Positions 31,393 to 40,646 of a stretch of 64,000 bases of DNA are shown piece by piece (position 1 is the stretch's first letter; every line of letters starts with the position of its first letter). The notes beneath the pieces are model-generated. The model saw only the letters and a list, made by a program, of their open reading frames with translations. It made no database searches and was not told where the DNA came from. The position numbers and the translations under genes were made by a program. Source of the DNA: Paenibacillus sp. URB8-2 (GTDB lineage Bacteria; Bacillota; Bacilli; Paenibacillales; Paenibacillaceae); NCBI RefSeq assembly GCF_013393385.1, contig NZ_AP023239.1:4588001-4652000 (forward strand), written 5' to 3'.

Positions 31393-33483
31393 TTATTTGT
31401 TTGTATCAGTCGTTTGATTCTGCTGCAAGCCCTTTTTCGGCACGCCGTTCAGCCCGTACTCCCAGTCGTAAGCGTCAAAAATCTTCCGCGCGACCGGCGC
31501 TGCGCTGTTCGAGCCAAAGCCCCCTTCGGGGATGACGACGGCAACGGCCAGCTTCGGATTCTCGCGCGGCGCATAAGCGATAAAGACGCCGTTGTCGAGG
31601 TTGGTTGCGATTTTTGTCTTTTTGTCAACATACGTCTGTTGCGAAGTTCCTGTCTTGCGAGCAAAATCGTAAGGGAAATTGTCAAATGCATTTATGTCAC
31701 TGTTCATTCCGCGCTTAATTTCATTCCAATATGAGTCATCCATCTTGACGGTATTCAGCACCTCGCGTCCGAACGTCTTGACCACTTGCCCCGAGGAATT
31801 CGTGATTTTGCTGACAAGATGTGGTTTGATTCGCTCGCCTTTATTGGCCAACGTGGAAGCATACTGAGCAAGCTGAAGAGTTGTATAAGCACCCTGCTGA
31901 CCGAACGAGGCATAGACCAAGGCAGACTGCACGCTTCCAGACTTCGCCTCTTTTGTATAGTTGATCTGACCCAAAAACTCTCGTGGCAGGTCAACGCCAG
32001 TCGATACGCCAAGACCAAACTCCTTCATATATTTATCCCATACATCGATGCCCTTGGAAGCATATTTTTCATACAGTCTCTTACCAACCATATCAACCAT
32101 AAAGACGTTGGAGGAATGTTCAATAGCCAAAGCGGGGTCCATTCTGCCATAGACGTGGCCAGAGGCATTCCGAACCTTGGTTTCATGGCCGGCCTTACCG
32201 AAGGAAGTTATCCCCCTATCCGTGTACCAATCTGATGTTTTAAAGAGTCCCTCATTGAGACCAAGCAATACACTAAGCGGCTTGACGGTGGAGCCCATAA
32301 AAACGGTCGAGGAGAAGCCATGACCCGATCTGCCCGAAGAGTTCGGCGTTATTGCGCCGTTTTGATAATTGAACTCGATCTCATCCCAAATTTCCATAAT
32401 TCTGCCGTCAGCCCACGCATTCGTATCGTAATCCGGAATGCTGGCCATGGCCACGATATTTCCGGTATCGACCTCCATCGCGACCGCGTAGCCCGTTATG
32501 GCATTGGGATGCGTCTTGCCCTGAACCGGGTGGGTATGCAGCCATTTGATCTGGTCCGTTATCGCCTGCTGGGTCTTGAGCTGCACATTTTTGTTGATCG
32601 TCATCCAGATGTCATTTCCCTTTACAGGAGGGACAACCTTCTCAATTTTTTCCGCCATGTTCTGCGGATTGATGGAAATCTCCTGGTATCCATTCTGCCC
32701 GCGAAGCTCACGCTGGTACTGAAGCTCAAGGCCGTCGAAACCGACGAACTCGTCGTCTTTGTAAGTCAGGCCCGCTGTCGGATTCTTCTTCATCGTGTTC
32801 AGAATGTTCTGGTAGATGGGAAGACTGTTGGAATTCTTGAACAGCTTGATATACCCGACGGTCTGGACAGCCACTGTATCCTTGTCGTAATGCCGCACGT
32901 TCTCTTCCACGACTTCCAGGCCCGGGTATTCATTCTTGTGCTCCATAAAATAAGCGACTTCCTTGGCGGAGAGTCCCACCTTGATCCGACGGGGAGTATA
33001 GCCGTTGTACTTCCTGTACTTTAGGTCAAGCGAATCTTTTACCTGTTCCTCTGTCAGCTCCTCCCCGCTCTTGTCGCCCATTTCATTGAATTTATTCACC
33101 AGATCCGCCGCCAGCTTGTCGACAGCGGCCTTCGCTTCCGGAGTAAAGTCCGTAATGCCGGTATCTTTGTCCGTCTTTTTGGCGGTGTATTCCTTGGTGA
33201 GCGTAATGTACAGTGACTGGACAGGGGAGGAGTAAGCGATCTTCTCGCCTCCGGCGGCGAGGATCGAACCCCGCATGGCGGCCAGCGGCACATCTTTCGT
33301 ATCCCGGTTCGTCTCCACTTCGGACAGCGTCGGTCCTTCTACAAATTGCAGCACGGCAAGACGGATAATAATGACGCAAAAGATGACAAATGTGCTGAAA
33401 AAGAAAATATTGATCCGCAGCGCCAGGGTGCTTTTGCCGTTGGTCTCGTCCGAGGGCAAGACCTGTTTGGGAAAAAGGTTCAC
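31393..33483 (-). CDS. class B penicillin-binding protein, copy 1 (transpeptidase)
   Basis: The GTG at 33483 behind AGGAGAGAACAAA starts a 696-residue protein: one membrane anchor (residues 23-46), a dimerisation domain, and a transpeptidase domain. Active-site motifs are STVK (Ser398), SSN, and KTG (Lys610, ARKTGTSQQTY). Class B enzymes such as PBP2/PbpA cross-link peptidoglycan during elongation or sporulation. It is nearly the same as copy 2 (33727-35823) over most of its length. Differences cluster after residue 350, between domains, and in the last 60 residues. Confidence 0.92.
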   Translation of the reverse strand: MNLFPKQVLPSDETNGKSTLALRINIFFFSTFVIFCVIIIRLAVLQFVEGPTLSEVETNRDTKDVPLAAMRGSILAAGGEKIAYSSPVQSLYITLTKEYTAKKTDKDTGITDFTPEAKAAVDKLAADLVNKFNEMGDKSGEELTEEQVKDSLDLKYRKYNGYTPRRIKVGLSAKEVAYFMEHKNEYPGLEVVEENVRHYDKDTVAVQTVGYIKLFKNSNSLPIYQNILNTMKKNPTAGLTYKDDEFVGFDGLELQYQRELRGQNGYQEISINPQNMAEKIEKVVPPVKGNDIWMTINKNVQLKTQQAITDQIKWLHTHPVQGKTHPNAITGYAVAMEVDTGNIVAMASIPDYDTNAWADGRIMEIWDEIEFNYQNGAITPNSSGRSGHGFSSTVFMGSTVKPLSVLLGLNEGLFKTSDWYTDRGITSFGKAGHETKVRNASGHVYGRMDPALAIEHSSNVFMVDMVGKRLYEKYASKGIDVWDKYMKEFGLGVSTGVDLPREFLGQINYTKEAKSGSVQSALVYASFGQQGAYTTLQLAQYASTLANKGERIKPHLVSKITNSSGQVVKTFGREVLNTVKMDDSYWNEIKRGMNSDINAFDNFPYDFARKTGTSQQTYVDKKTKIATNLDNGVFIAYAPRENPKLAVAVVIPEGGFGSNSAAPVARKIFDAYDWEYGLNGVPKKGLQQNQTTDTNK

Positions 33484-33641
33484 TTTGTTCTCTCCTTAAT
33501 TATAGCATTAAAGAATACCCTATGAATCCCCGGGAAGCTGGTTAATGTCCAAGGAATTCATTTCCAAAGTAACCCATTTATTGTAACACAAGCACCGCTG
33601 CGTCTCTAATAATTTCAGCACATTTTCTGGTTAGTCATTAA

Positions 33642-33692
33642 AGAAAAAGACATCTTCCTTGTGTGGAGAAATACAAAGAAGATGTCCCCTCT
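33642..33692 (-). terminator. intrinsic terminator between the two PBP genes
   Basis: GACATCTTCTTTG and CAAGGAAGATGTC pair on the minus strand and are followed by TTTTTCTTT, ending copy 2. Copy 1 therefore needs its own promoter in 33484-33640. Confidence 0.8.
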
Positions 33693-33726
33693 CTTATCTA
33701 CGATTTAAAGGCTGATGTCAGCTTCT

Positions 33727-35823
33727 TTAGTTCGTTCCCGTTGCGCTGCTCTCGCCAGGACTGCCGCTTTGACCTGCAGATTGCTGCTGGAGACTCTTCT
33801 TCGGCACACCGTCCAGCCCGTACTCCCAGTCGTATGCGTCAAAAATCTTCCGCGCGATCGGCGCTGCGCTGTTCGAGCCAAAGCCCCCTTCGGGGATGAC
33901 AACGGCAACGGCCAGCTTCGGATTCTCGCGCGGCGCGTAGGCGATGAAGACGCCGTTGTCTTTTAATACACCTCTCGCCGCCTGCTGCGAGGTTCCCGTC
34001 TTGCGGGCAAAGTCGTAAGGGAATCCGTCAAACGCGCTGACGTCACTGTTCATGCCGCGCTTGACCTCATTCCAATAAGCATCATCCATTTTGACGGTAT
34101 TCAGCACCTCGCGTCCAAACGTCTTGACCACTTTCCCCGAGGGATCCGTAATTTTGCTGACAAGATGCGGCTGGATCCGCTCACCCTTATTGGCCAGCGT
34201 AGAAGCATACTGGGCAAGTTGAAGTGTAGTATAAGCCCCCTGTTGACCGAAAGAGGCATAAACCAACGCTGCCTGGGCACTGCCTGCCGCCTTTAGATTC
34301 GTATAGTTGATTCTCCCCAGAAACTCATTGGGCAGATCAACTCCAGTCGATACACCTAGTCCAAACTCCTTCATATATTTGTCCCATACGTCGATGCCCT
34401 TGGAAGCATATTTCTCATACAGTCTCTTACCAACCATATCAACCATAAAGACGTTGGATGAATGTTCAATAGCCAAAGCGGGGTCCATTCTGCCATAGAC
34501 GTGGCCAGAGGCATTCCGAACCTTCGTCTCATGGCCGGCCTTACCGAAGGAAGTAATCCCCCTATCCGTATACCATGTCGAGGTTGTAAACAGTCCCTCA
34601 TTAAGCCCGATCAATACGCTTAGCGGCTTGACGGTGGAACCCATCAGAACGGTCGATTCAAAATTATTGCCCGATCTCCCGGACGAAAAGGGAGTAATCG
34701 TGCCATTCTGATAGTTGGTGATGTCCAGGATTTTCGAAATGCTGCCGTCCGTCCACGCATTCGTATCATAATCCGGCATGCTTGCCATAGCCACAATATT
34801 ACCGGTGTCGACCTCCATAGCGACCGCGTAGCCCGTTATAGCGTCAGGATGCGTCCTTCCCTGAACGGCATGGGTATGCAGCCATTTGATCTGGTCCGTT
34901 ATCGCCTGCTGGGTCTTGAGCTGCACATTTTTGTTGATCGTCATCCAGATGTCATTTCCCTTTACAGGAGGGGCAACCTTCTCAATTCTTTCCGCCATGT
35001 TCTGCGGATTGATGGAAATCTCCTGGTATCCATTCTGCCCGCGAAGCTCACGCTGGTACTGAAGCTCAAGGCCGTCGAAGCCGACGAATTCGTCGTCTTT
35101 GTAAGTCAGGCCCGCGGTCGGATCCTTTTTCATCGCGTTCAGAACGTTCTGGTAGATGTCAAGACTGTTGGAATTCTTGAACAGCTTGATATACCCGACC
35201 GTTTGCACAGCCACCGTATCCTTGTCATAATGCCGCACATTCTCTTCCACGACTTCCAAGCCAGGGTATTCATCCTTGTGCTCCATAAAAAATGCGACTT
35301 CCTTCGTGGAAAGTCCCACCTTGATCCGGCGGGGCGTATAGCCATTGTACTTTTTGAACTCCAAGTCGAACGAGTCCTTGACCTCTTGCACCGTTAGCTT
35401 TTGCTCGGTCGTGTCGCCCAGCCGATTGAACTTGTCCACCAGGTCAGCCGCCAATTTGTCGGCCTTCGCCTTGGCTTCCGGAGTAAAGTCCGTTTTGCCG
35501 GTATCCTTGTCCGTCTTTTTCGCGGTGTATTCCTTGGTCAGCGTAATGTACAGCGACTGCACGGGGGTGGAGTACGCGATTTTCTCGCCTCCGGCGGCGA
35601 GGATCGAACCCCGCATAGCGGCAAGCGGCACATCTTTCGTATCCCGGTTCGTCTCCACTTCGGTCAGCGTCGGGCCTTCCACGAATTGCAGTACCGCAAG
35701 ACGGATAATAATTACGCAGAATATGACAAATGTGCTGAAAAAGAATACATTGATCCGCAGCGCCAGGGTGCTCTTGCTATTGGTCTCGTCCGAGGGCGAG
35801 ACCTGTTTGCGAAAAAGGCTCAC
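33727..35823 (-). CDS. class B penicillin-binding protein, copy 2 (transpeptidase)
   Basis: The GTG at 35823 behind AAAGGAGAGAACAAA gives 698 residues. The open frame extends to 36018 but there overlaps the transglutaminase-like gene and is not used. Same build as copy 1: membrane anchor, PBP dimer domain, transpeptidase motifs STVK, SSN and KTG. Its end carries an extra Gln/Ser-rich tail (QQQSAGQSGSPGESSATG). The pair is a recent tandem duplication. It follows the transglutaminase-like gene by 37 bases. Confidence 0.92.
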   Translation of the reverse strand: MSLFRKQVSPSDETNSKSTLALRINVFFFSTFVIFCVIIIRLAVLQFVEGPTLTEVETNRDTKDVPLAAMRGSILAAGGEKIAYSTPVQSLYITLTKEYTAKKTDKDTGKTDFTPEAKAKADKLAADLVDKFNRLGDTTEQKLTVQEVKDSFDLEFKKYNGYTPRRIKVGLSTKEVAFFMEHKDEYPGLEVVEENVRHYDKDTVAVQTVGYIKLFKNSNSLDIYQNVLNAMKKDPTAGLTYKDDEFVGFDGLELQYQRELRGQNGYQEISINPQNMAERIEKVAPPVKGNDIWMTINKNVQLKTQQAITDQIKWLHTHAVQGRTHPDAITGYAVAMEVDTGNIVAMASMPDYDTNAWTDGSISKILDITNYQNGTITPFSSGRSGNNFESTVLMGSTVKPLSVLIGLNEGLFTTSTWYTDRGITSFGKAGHETKVRNASGHVYGRMDPALAIEHSSNVFMVDMVGKRLYEKYASKGIDVWDKYMKEFGLGVSTGVDLPNEFLGRINYTNLKAAGSAQAALVYASFGQQGAYTTLQLAQYASTLANKGERIQPHLVSKITDPSGKVVKTFGREVLNTVKMDDAYWNEVKRGMNSDVSAFDGFPYDFARKTGTSQQAARGVLKDNGVFIAYAPRENPKLAVAVVIPEGGFGSNSAAPIARKIFDAYDWEYGLDGVPKKSLQQQSAGQSGSPGESSATGTN

Positions 35824-35860
35824 TTTGTTCTCTCCTTTATCATTAAAATCATATAAAAAC

Positions 35861-37003
35861 TCAAAGCACACTTTCCTTGATATGCGTGGAGTCAAAATCC
35901 GGCGGATTGAACCAGTTTCCGCTCTTCGCCCAAGTGGAGTCCAAAGGAATCCACGCTTTCCGCTCGGCGATATAAACCTCGTTCCAGGCATGCGGCCCGT
36001 ATCCTCCCTGCCCGTCATAGCCGCGGCCGGTCACCACCCGCACATCAAGGCCCTGCGAACGGGCCATTACGGCATACAGACGGGCATAGTCGATGCATAC
36101 ACCTAGCCGGGTATCGAAGGTATCCTGCGGGGTCTGCTCTTTCCATATTCTTTTCTGCTCATAATTCTCGGCTTTGGCATAATCGTAGGAAATCCTGCTG
36201 CCGACCCAATCGTAGAGCAGCCGTGCCTTCTTCTCGTCGTTCTCCGCCTTCCCGGCTATGTCCGACGCCGCCCCGGTGATATCGCTCGACACGTCCCGGT
36301 CGATAATTTCGTATTTGCGGCGGAGAATATCGTTCATCTCTGCGGCGACCGCCTTGGTCAGTACCGGCAGATGGTCCTGCACCGTGGTACCGGCCACAGG
36401 CTTGATCACGGATTCGACGCCCTGCCGGTACACCGGCGACTCTTCAACGTAGCGGGCCAACCCGCTGCTTGGACTCAGACCGGTTCCGACATAAAGCGCG
36501 ATAATGATCAAGAGGCAGCGAGCGGCGCCTATGAAAAGTCCGATGCCCGCACCGCCCAAGCGGCTTGCTGCCGAGATTTTACGGCCCAGCAGCCCTGGCC
36601 GCCGGCTCCGGGGAAACGGCAGCAGTGGGGCCAGAAGCCCCAGGATGATCCGGATCAGGCTGTAGCCTATGATCAGCAGGAGCAGGAACCGCAGCAGCGG
36701 GAGTCCCGCAAGCGCCGACACGGCAGTGTAATAAATCTGCTGCCACTGTTTCAGTTCTCCTTCGGGGGCCGCCGTTCCCGCCGCCCACGTTTGAACATAG
36801 GGCGAGAAATACGCCGCTGCCAGCGCGGAGAGAATCAGCGCCGAAATCGTGGCAATGCCCGAACCGAGCAGTCCGAACAATCTGCCCGCGGATAAGGAAA
36901 ATCCCCTGAACCAGCCTTGAACCAGCGAAAAGGCGGCAACAAGCAGCAAAATTAACGTGATAATATTGGCATCGCGCAGGCTCTGCAGCCATTCGTTCAA
37001 CAT
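35861..37003 (-). CDS. membrane protein with transglutaminase-like domain
   Basis: 380 residues. The N-terminal 180 residues have about four to five helices in a CvpA-like pattern (LLLVAAFSLVQGWFRGFSLSAGRL). The C-terminal part is a transglutaminase/protease-like domain with Cys in TRLGVCIDYARL, His in GPHAWNEVYI and Asp in WIPLDSTWA. Such proteins act outside the membrane on wall or surface protein amides; the substrate is unknown. Immediately upstream of the PBP pair in the same direction, it may share their wall role. Confidence 0.85.
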   Translation of the reverse strand: MLNEWLQSLRDANIITLILLLVAAFSLVQGWFRGFSLSAGRLFGLLGSGIATISALILSALAAAYFSPYVQTWAAGTAAPEGELKQWQQIYYTAVSALAGLPLLRFLLLLIIGYSLIRIILGLLAPLLPFPRSRRPGLLGRKISAASRLGGAGIGLFIGAARCLLIIIALYVGTGLSPSSGLARYVEESPVYRQGVESVIKPVAGTTVQDHLPVLTKAVAAEMNDILRRKYEIIDRDVSSDITGAASDIAGKAENDEKKARLLYDWVGSRISYDYAKAENYEQKRIWKEQTPQDTFDTRLGVCIDYARLYAVMARSQGLDVRVVTGRGYDGQGGYGPHAWNEVYIAERKAWIPLDSTWAKSGNWFNPPDFDSTHIKESVL

Positions 37004-37061
37004 GTCTTCCCTCCTGCTCTAACACCTTTCATGTCTTTAGCGGCATTCATTATTAATCAAG

Positions 37062-37502
37062 TTACTGAGCTTTACGCGCTTCATTGATGAAGCTCCCCAG
37101 CGTATCGTTCACGCTCCACTGCCCGAGGCTGACGCCGCGGAAGGTAACGTTCACTTTGTCCTCTCCGGCTTTGCCCTTCACCTCGATATTGGGCGTCGTA
37201 ATGGTAAAGGTTCCGTCTCCATGCGAAGTGTAGACGGCGTCCTTAGCTTCTTTCAGCATCACTTCCTGGGCTTCGGTTTTCAGTGTGTCGACCGTTCCCT
37301 CTTTCACTTTGCTTACGGCATCTCCGATCTGATCTATCGTAACTCCGCTGTAAATGAACAATCCTGCGACAATAACAATGGCAATCGCCCATTTCAGCAC
37401 TGTTTTGACCAAATTAACAACAGCGAACAGCAGCACAAGCCCGATAACGATAACGAGCCAATTTTCTCTGATAAATTGCGACCATACTTGAGTATCCATC
37501 AA
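37062..37502 (-). CDS. membrane protein with extracytoplasmic domain, unknown
   Basis: 146 residues: two hydrophobic helices (WLVIVIGLVLLFAVVNLV and WAIAIVIVAGLFIYSGV), then a soluble, charged part with a beta-rich end (TFTITTPNIEVKGKAGEDKVNVTFRG). No family recognised. It precedes the transglutaminase-like gene by 58 bases and is probably first in that operon. Confidence 0.75.
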   Translation of the reverse strand: MMDTQVWSQFIRENWLVIVIGLVLLFAVVNLVKTVLKWAIAIVIVAGLFIYSGVTIDQIGDAVSKVKEGTVDTLKTEAQEVMLKEAKDAVYTSHGDGTFTITTPNIEVKGKAGEDKVNVTFRGVSLGQWSVNDTLGSFINEARKAQ

Positions 37503-37807
37503 TCCTGCAACACACTCCTGTTACTCATTTGCCCCGGACTCCCGCTTGATAGGCGTTGTGCCACGGATATTCATTATTATACATGATCATTCGGCATATT
37601 ACATAAATCCGCCGAGGGGTAACAACATTGTAAGCTTTGCTACGGGGAGTTCTACAGCGTTGTGAAAAAATCGGTATATGCCCATACGTCCTCACGTAAA
37701 GTACAAGTAGCGATTGTCCATGGCGCCTGTGATGGCGTTTCTTTCGTCCACATTCTCTCCGCCCTGACCTGGCAGGCCGGGGTCGGCTCTTGGAGGTGCA
37801 AAGCTGC
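37503..37807. other. divergent intergenic region
   Basis: About 300 bases between a minus-strand membrane gene and the plus-strand MFS gene. A 49-codon GTG frame (37660-37809) is open, but has no good ribosome site and no recognisable product. It is not called as a gene. Confidence 0.4.
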
Positions 37808-39004
37808 TTGAAAACCGCACTCTGGCTTTACCTGTTCTTGTTCTTTGCCTACTTTGATCTGCATGCGCAGTATCCCATTCTGACCCCCTTCGCCATTTCG
37901 CTGGGCGCCGGGCCGGCCTTTATCGGCTGGATGATGGGAATGTATTCGCTCACCCATCTTCCCGGCAATCTGCTTGCCGGCGTACTGATCGACCGAAAGG
38001 GCAGCCGCCGCTACATCGTCTACAGCCTGGTCGCCGCCGGATTGATTTTGCTGCTCCAGGCCTATGCCCAGCTGCCATGGCATCTGCTGCTTCTCAGGGC
38101 GGCGAGCGGTTTTGCGCTCGCCTTCCTCTCTCCCGCCTGCATGTCGCTGCTTGCCTCGCTGTCAAGCGATTCGGTGAAGCAGGGGAAGTACATGTCCGGC
38201 CAGGGAATCGTGCATACGCTCGCTTCCGTCCTTTCGCCGGCGGCCGGCGCATTCATCGTGGCCAAAGCCGGTTTCTCCGGAACCTTTCAGAGCCTGGGCT
38301 GGCTGCTGATCGCCACTGGTGTTATGGCATTTTTCAGCGTACCCAAGGCCGCAAGGAAGCAGACGGCGCAGACGGTAAGCGCAGCGGCGGGGGACGGACG
38401 CACCGAAGCGTTGATTTCACCGGAAGCCGTCACAGCGAAGCCGATTCCCTTCCGGTATCTCCTGCTTCCATTCTTCATTGCCTCCGCTCAGGGCGTACTC
38501 TTCTTCGAGCTCCCCCTGTCGCAGGCCGGAAACGGAAACAAAGGCATTCTTTCGACGGGAATATTGCTTTCGCTGCTCAGCCTCGGCGCGCTTGTCACCC
38601 TGAGTATGCTGTTTCTGAACCGCCTCCCCGCCCTCTGGCGAATCAGCGCGGCGCTGCTCGGCATGGCGCTCTGCTTCTTCGGCCTTGCCGCCGTTCCCTT
38701 GATCCCTCCGGCGGTTGTATTGTTTCTAATGGGCACCGCAAAGGGCGTGCTGTTCCCCGCGATGGCTGCGCTGTTTATCAGCATCAGCGGTCCCGGGCGC
38801 CTGGGGCGGACCTTCTCGCTGCAGTCCATTGCGACTTCCCTCGGTGCCTTCGCCGGTCCTGTCGCCGCCGGACAGCTGCGGGGGCTCGTCTCGCCTTACT
38901 TCATCGCTTTCCTTCTGATAATGCTCGCGCTGCTGCTCATTCCTCGTCCCGGCTCAGGCAAGCTTTCCGCCTACCGCCCGGACTTGCAAGGCCCGGCAAT
39001 CTGA
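37808..39004 (+). CDS. MFS transporter
   Basis: The TTG at 37808, placed 9 bases behind GGAGGTG, starts a protein of about 398 residues with 12 helices. The MFS loop 2-3 motif is present as GVLIDRKGSRRYIV, and ASGFALAFLSPACMSLL and GPVAAGQLRGL occur later. It is probably an efflux or small-molecule exporter; the substrate cannot be inferred. A Gly/Ala/Thr-rich cytoplasmic loop splits the two halves (near residues 175-205). Confidence 0.85.
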   Translation: MKTALWLYLFLFFAYFDLHAQYPILTPFAISLGAGPAFIGWMMGMYSLTHLPGNLLAGVLIDRKGSRRYIVYSLVAAGLILLLQAYAQLPWHLLLLRAASGFALAFLSPACMSLLASLSSDSVKQGKYMSGQGIVHTLASVLSPAAGAFIVAKAGFSGTFQSLGWLLIATGVMAFFSVPKAARKQTAQTVSAAAGDGRTEALISPEAVTAKPIPFRYLLLPFFIASAQGVLFFELPLSQAGNGNKGILSTGILLSLLSLGALVTLSMLFLNRLPALWRISAALLGMALCFFGLAAVPLIPPAVVLFLMGTAKGVLFPAMAALFISISGPGRLGRTFSLQSIATSLGAFAGPVAAGQLRGLVSPYFIAFLLIMLALLLIPRPGSGKLSAYRPDLQGPAI

Positions 39005-39144
39005 CCCGATGCAATCTGGCAGGCGCCCGAAAATTGAGTAACGTCCGTCTGCGGGATTATGGGCGGGGACACAAACCCGGTAGATAAATCGACATATAAT
39101 ACAAAGTAGTTAAGAATCCACTGTGAAAGAGAGTTGAATTACAA

Positions 39145-39276
39145 ATGTCGAATCCCTGCTGCCCTAAGCCTATGGTTGCTCCGGTTCATACGGCTCCGGT
39201 GTGCCCGACTTCTACCGGTGTTATTCTGGTCCTCTACGTTCTGCTTGTCATCATCCTTAAAACTTGCTGGGTATAG
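39145..39276 (+). CDS. YjcZ-like small sporulation peptide
   Basis: A 43-residue peptide (ATG 39145, TAG at 39274-39276): Cys/Pro-rich start MSNPCCPKPMVAP, then the hydrophobic end GVILVLYVLLVIILKTCWV. This matches the YjcZ family of short spore-associated membrane peptides, where a glycine-or-Pro-rich head precedes an FxLIVVLFILLIIV-type helix. It is too short for ordinary gene finders. It lies between the MFS and Toprim genes. Confidence 0.75.
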   Translation: MSNPCCPKPMVAPVHTAPVCPTSTGVILVLYVLLVIILKTCWV

Positions 39277-39547
39277 GATACGAACTTTACTCTTCATAGC
39301 GTACACTCCAAGGAATCATCCGGTCTGCCTTCAGCATCCGGGTGATTTTTGCTGTATCAATGTACATATTTTAAGGTGCGAAACAAATTCCGCACATTGT
39401 CCGGAGGTTATGCGACATTTCCCGGGGAATGATTACAATCGCGCCGCCATTCTGTTAAAAATGACAAACGTTAGGTAATATATATTTAAGGCCCGGCTGC
39501 CTTTCATGCCGCGCTTTCATTATTCGGTCGGAGGTGACGCCGCTATC

Positions 39548-39895
39548 ATGTCCATCACCATTATTGTCGAAGGAAAGAATGACCGCAGCCGCTTACGGCG
39601 TCTGCTGAAGCCCGAGATCGACATTCTATGCACCAATGGCACGCTCAATACGCTCAAGCTGGAGACCCTGCGCAAACAAGTCGGAGACAGCGAAGTCTAC
39701 CTTTACATGGACAACGACAGCTCCGGCAAAAAAATACGCGGCGTCCTGCGCGACGCTTTTCCCGATGCGGAGCATATATACACCCGCCGCGGTTACGCCG
39801 GAGTCGAAGGCACTCCCGATGAATACAATATTGCGCAGCTGGAAAAGGCGGGATTGGAAGAGTTCATTATCTATCCCGATCCGCTTCCTTATTAA
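39548..39895 (+). CDS. small Toprim-domain protein
   Basis: Start ATG 39548 behind GGAGGTGACGCC; 115 residues, a lone Toprim domain. ITIIVEGKNDRSRLRRLL supplies the catalytic Glu and YLYMDNDSSGKKIRGVLRD the DxDxxG metal site. It resembles the Toprim half of RNase M5 and other small Toprim proteins. It probably cuts or processes nucleic acid with Mg2+; the target is unknown. Confidence 0.85.
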   Translation: MSITIIVEGKNDRSRLRRLLKPEIDILCTNGTLNTLKLETLRKQVGDSEVYLYMDNDSSGKKIRGVLRDAFPDAEHIYTRRGYAGVEGTPDEYNIAQLEKAGLEEFIIYPDPLPY

Positions 39896-40013
39896 ATTAA
39901 AGCAGCCTGTGCCTATATTCTCGAAAAAAACGCCTTTTTCGGCTCCTCCCTTCCTTGCGTAAAAGGGGAACGCGAAAAAAGCGCTTTTCGACGCCGCTTG
40001 CAGGTCCTGCTCG

Positions 40014-40631
40014 CTACTCGCGGGCCAGCTTTTTCACGGCATCGGCCAAAAATTCCGGGGTAACCCGGTCCGTATCGCCGGCATTGTACAGTGCGCGCAG
40101 CCGGTTCTCCCGGTCCACCAGCCCGATCAGGTTCGCGTGGGCGAAATTGTCCTTGTTGTTGCCCGCGATCAGAATTTTGAAGGAACCCGCCGCCAGATTG
40201 CGCACCTTCTCCTGATCCCCGCGCAGAAAGTACCAGCCGGCATAATCGGCGTGGAAACGATCGGCAAACGTCTTGATCCCCCCGCGCGTGTCGTTCTGCG
40301 GGTCGAATGAGATCGAGAGGAAGGCCGCGTCTTTGCCAAAGCTGCCGTCCTTGATCAGCAGGTCCTGCGTCTGCGACAGGGCAAAGGTTGTAATGGGACA
40401 CACATCCGGACACTGGGTAAAAAAGAAATATACGAGCCGCACCTTGCCCTGAGTATCCGAAAGCGTAACCGTGTCACCGTTTACATTTTCAAGGGAGAAG
40501 TCCTGCACTTCCCCGATAACCGGAAGCTTCCCCGTCCGGGAAGCCCAAGAGCTTGCGACCAGATAGGCCGCCATGGCCAGCGCGAGCAGAAGCAGCAGCC
40601 AAGTCCATTTGTACCGTGAGAGGATGTGCAT
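40014..40631 (-). CDS. SCO1/SenC-family copper chaperone
   Basis: A 205-residue membrane-anchored protein: helix at residues 10-27, then a thioredoxin-fold Sco domain with the copper motif FTQCPDVCP (Cys74, Cys78) and the third ligand His in DNFAHANLIG. Sco inserts copper into the CuA site of cytochrome oxidase on the outer face of the membrane. It lies 15 bases behind ctaB in the same direction, tying both to oxidase assembly. Confidence 0.93.
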   Translation of the reverse strand: MHILSRYKWTWLLLLLALAMAAYLVASSWASRTGKLPVIGEVQDFSLENVNGDTVTLSDTQGKVRLVYFFFTQCPDVCPITTFALSQTQDLLIKDGSFGKDAAFLSISFDPQNDTRGGIKTFADRFHADYAGWYFLRGDQEKVRNLAAGSFKILIAGNNKDNFAHANLIGLVDRENRLRALYNAGDTDRVTPEFLADAVKKLARE

Positions 40632-40646
40632 GATCTTCTCCCTCCA

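Noticed and set aside
33727..36018. A 763-residue penicillin-binding protein start
   Set aside because: The extension overlaps the transglutaminase-like gene; GTG 35823 has an ideal ribosome site and matches the start of copy 1.
39913..39990. Possible terminator after sco
   Set aside because: Only weak short stems (GCC-GAAAAA-GGC) with T runs; not convincing enough to list.
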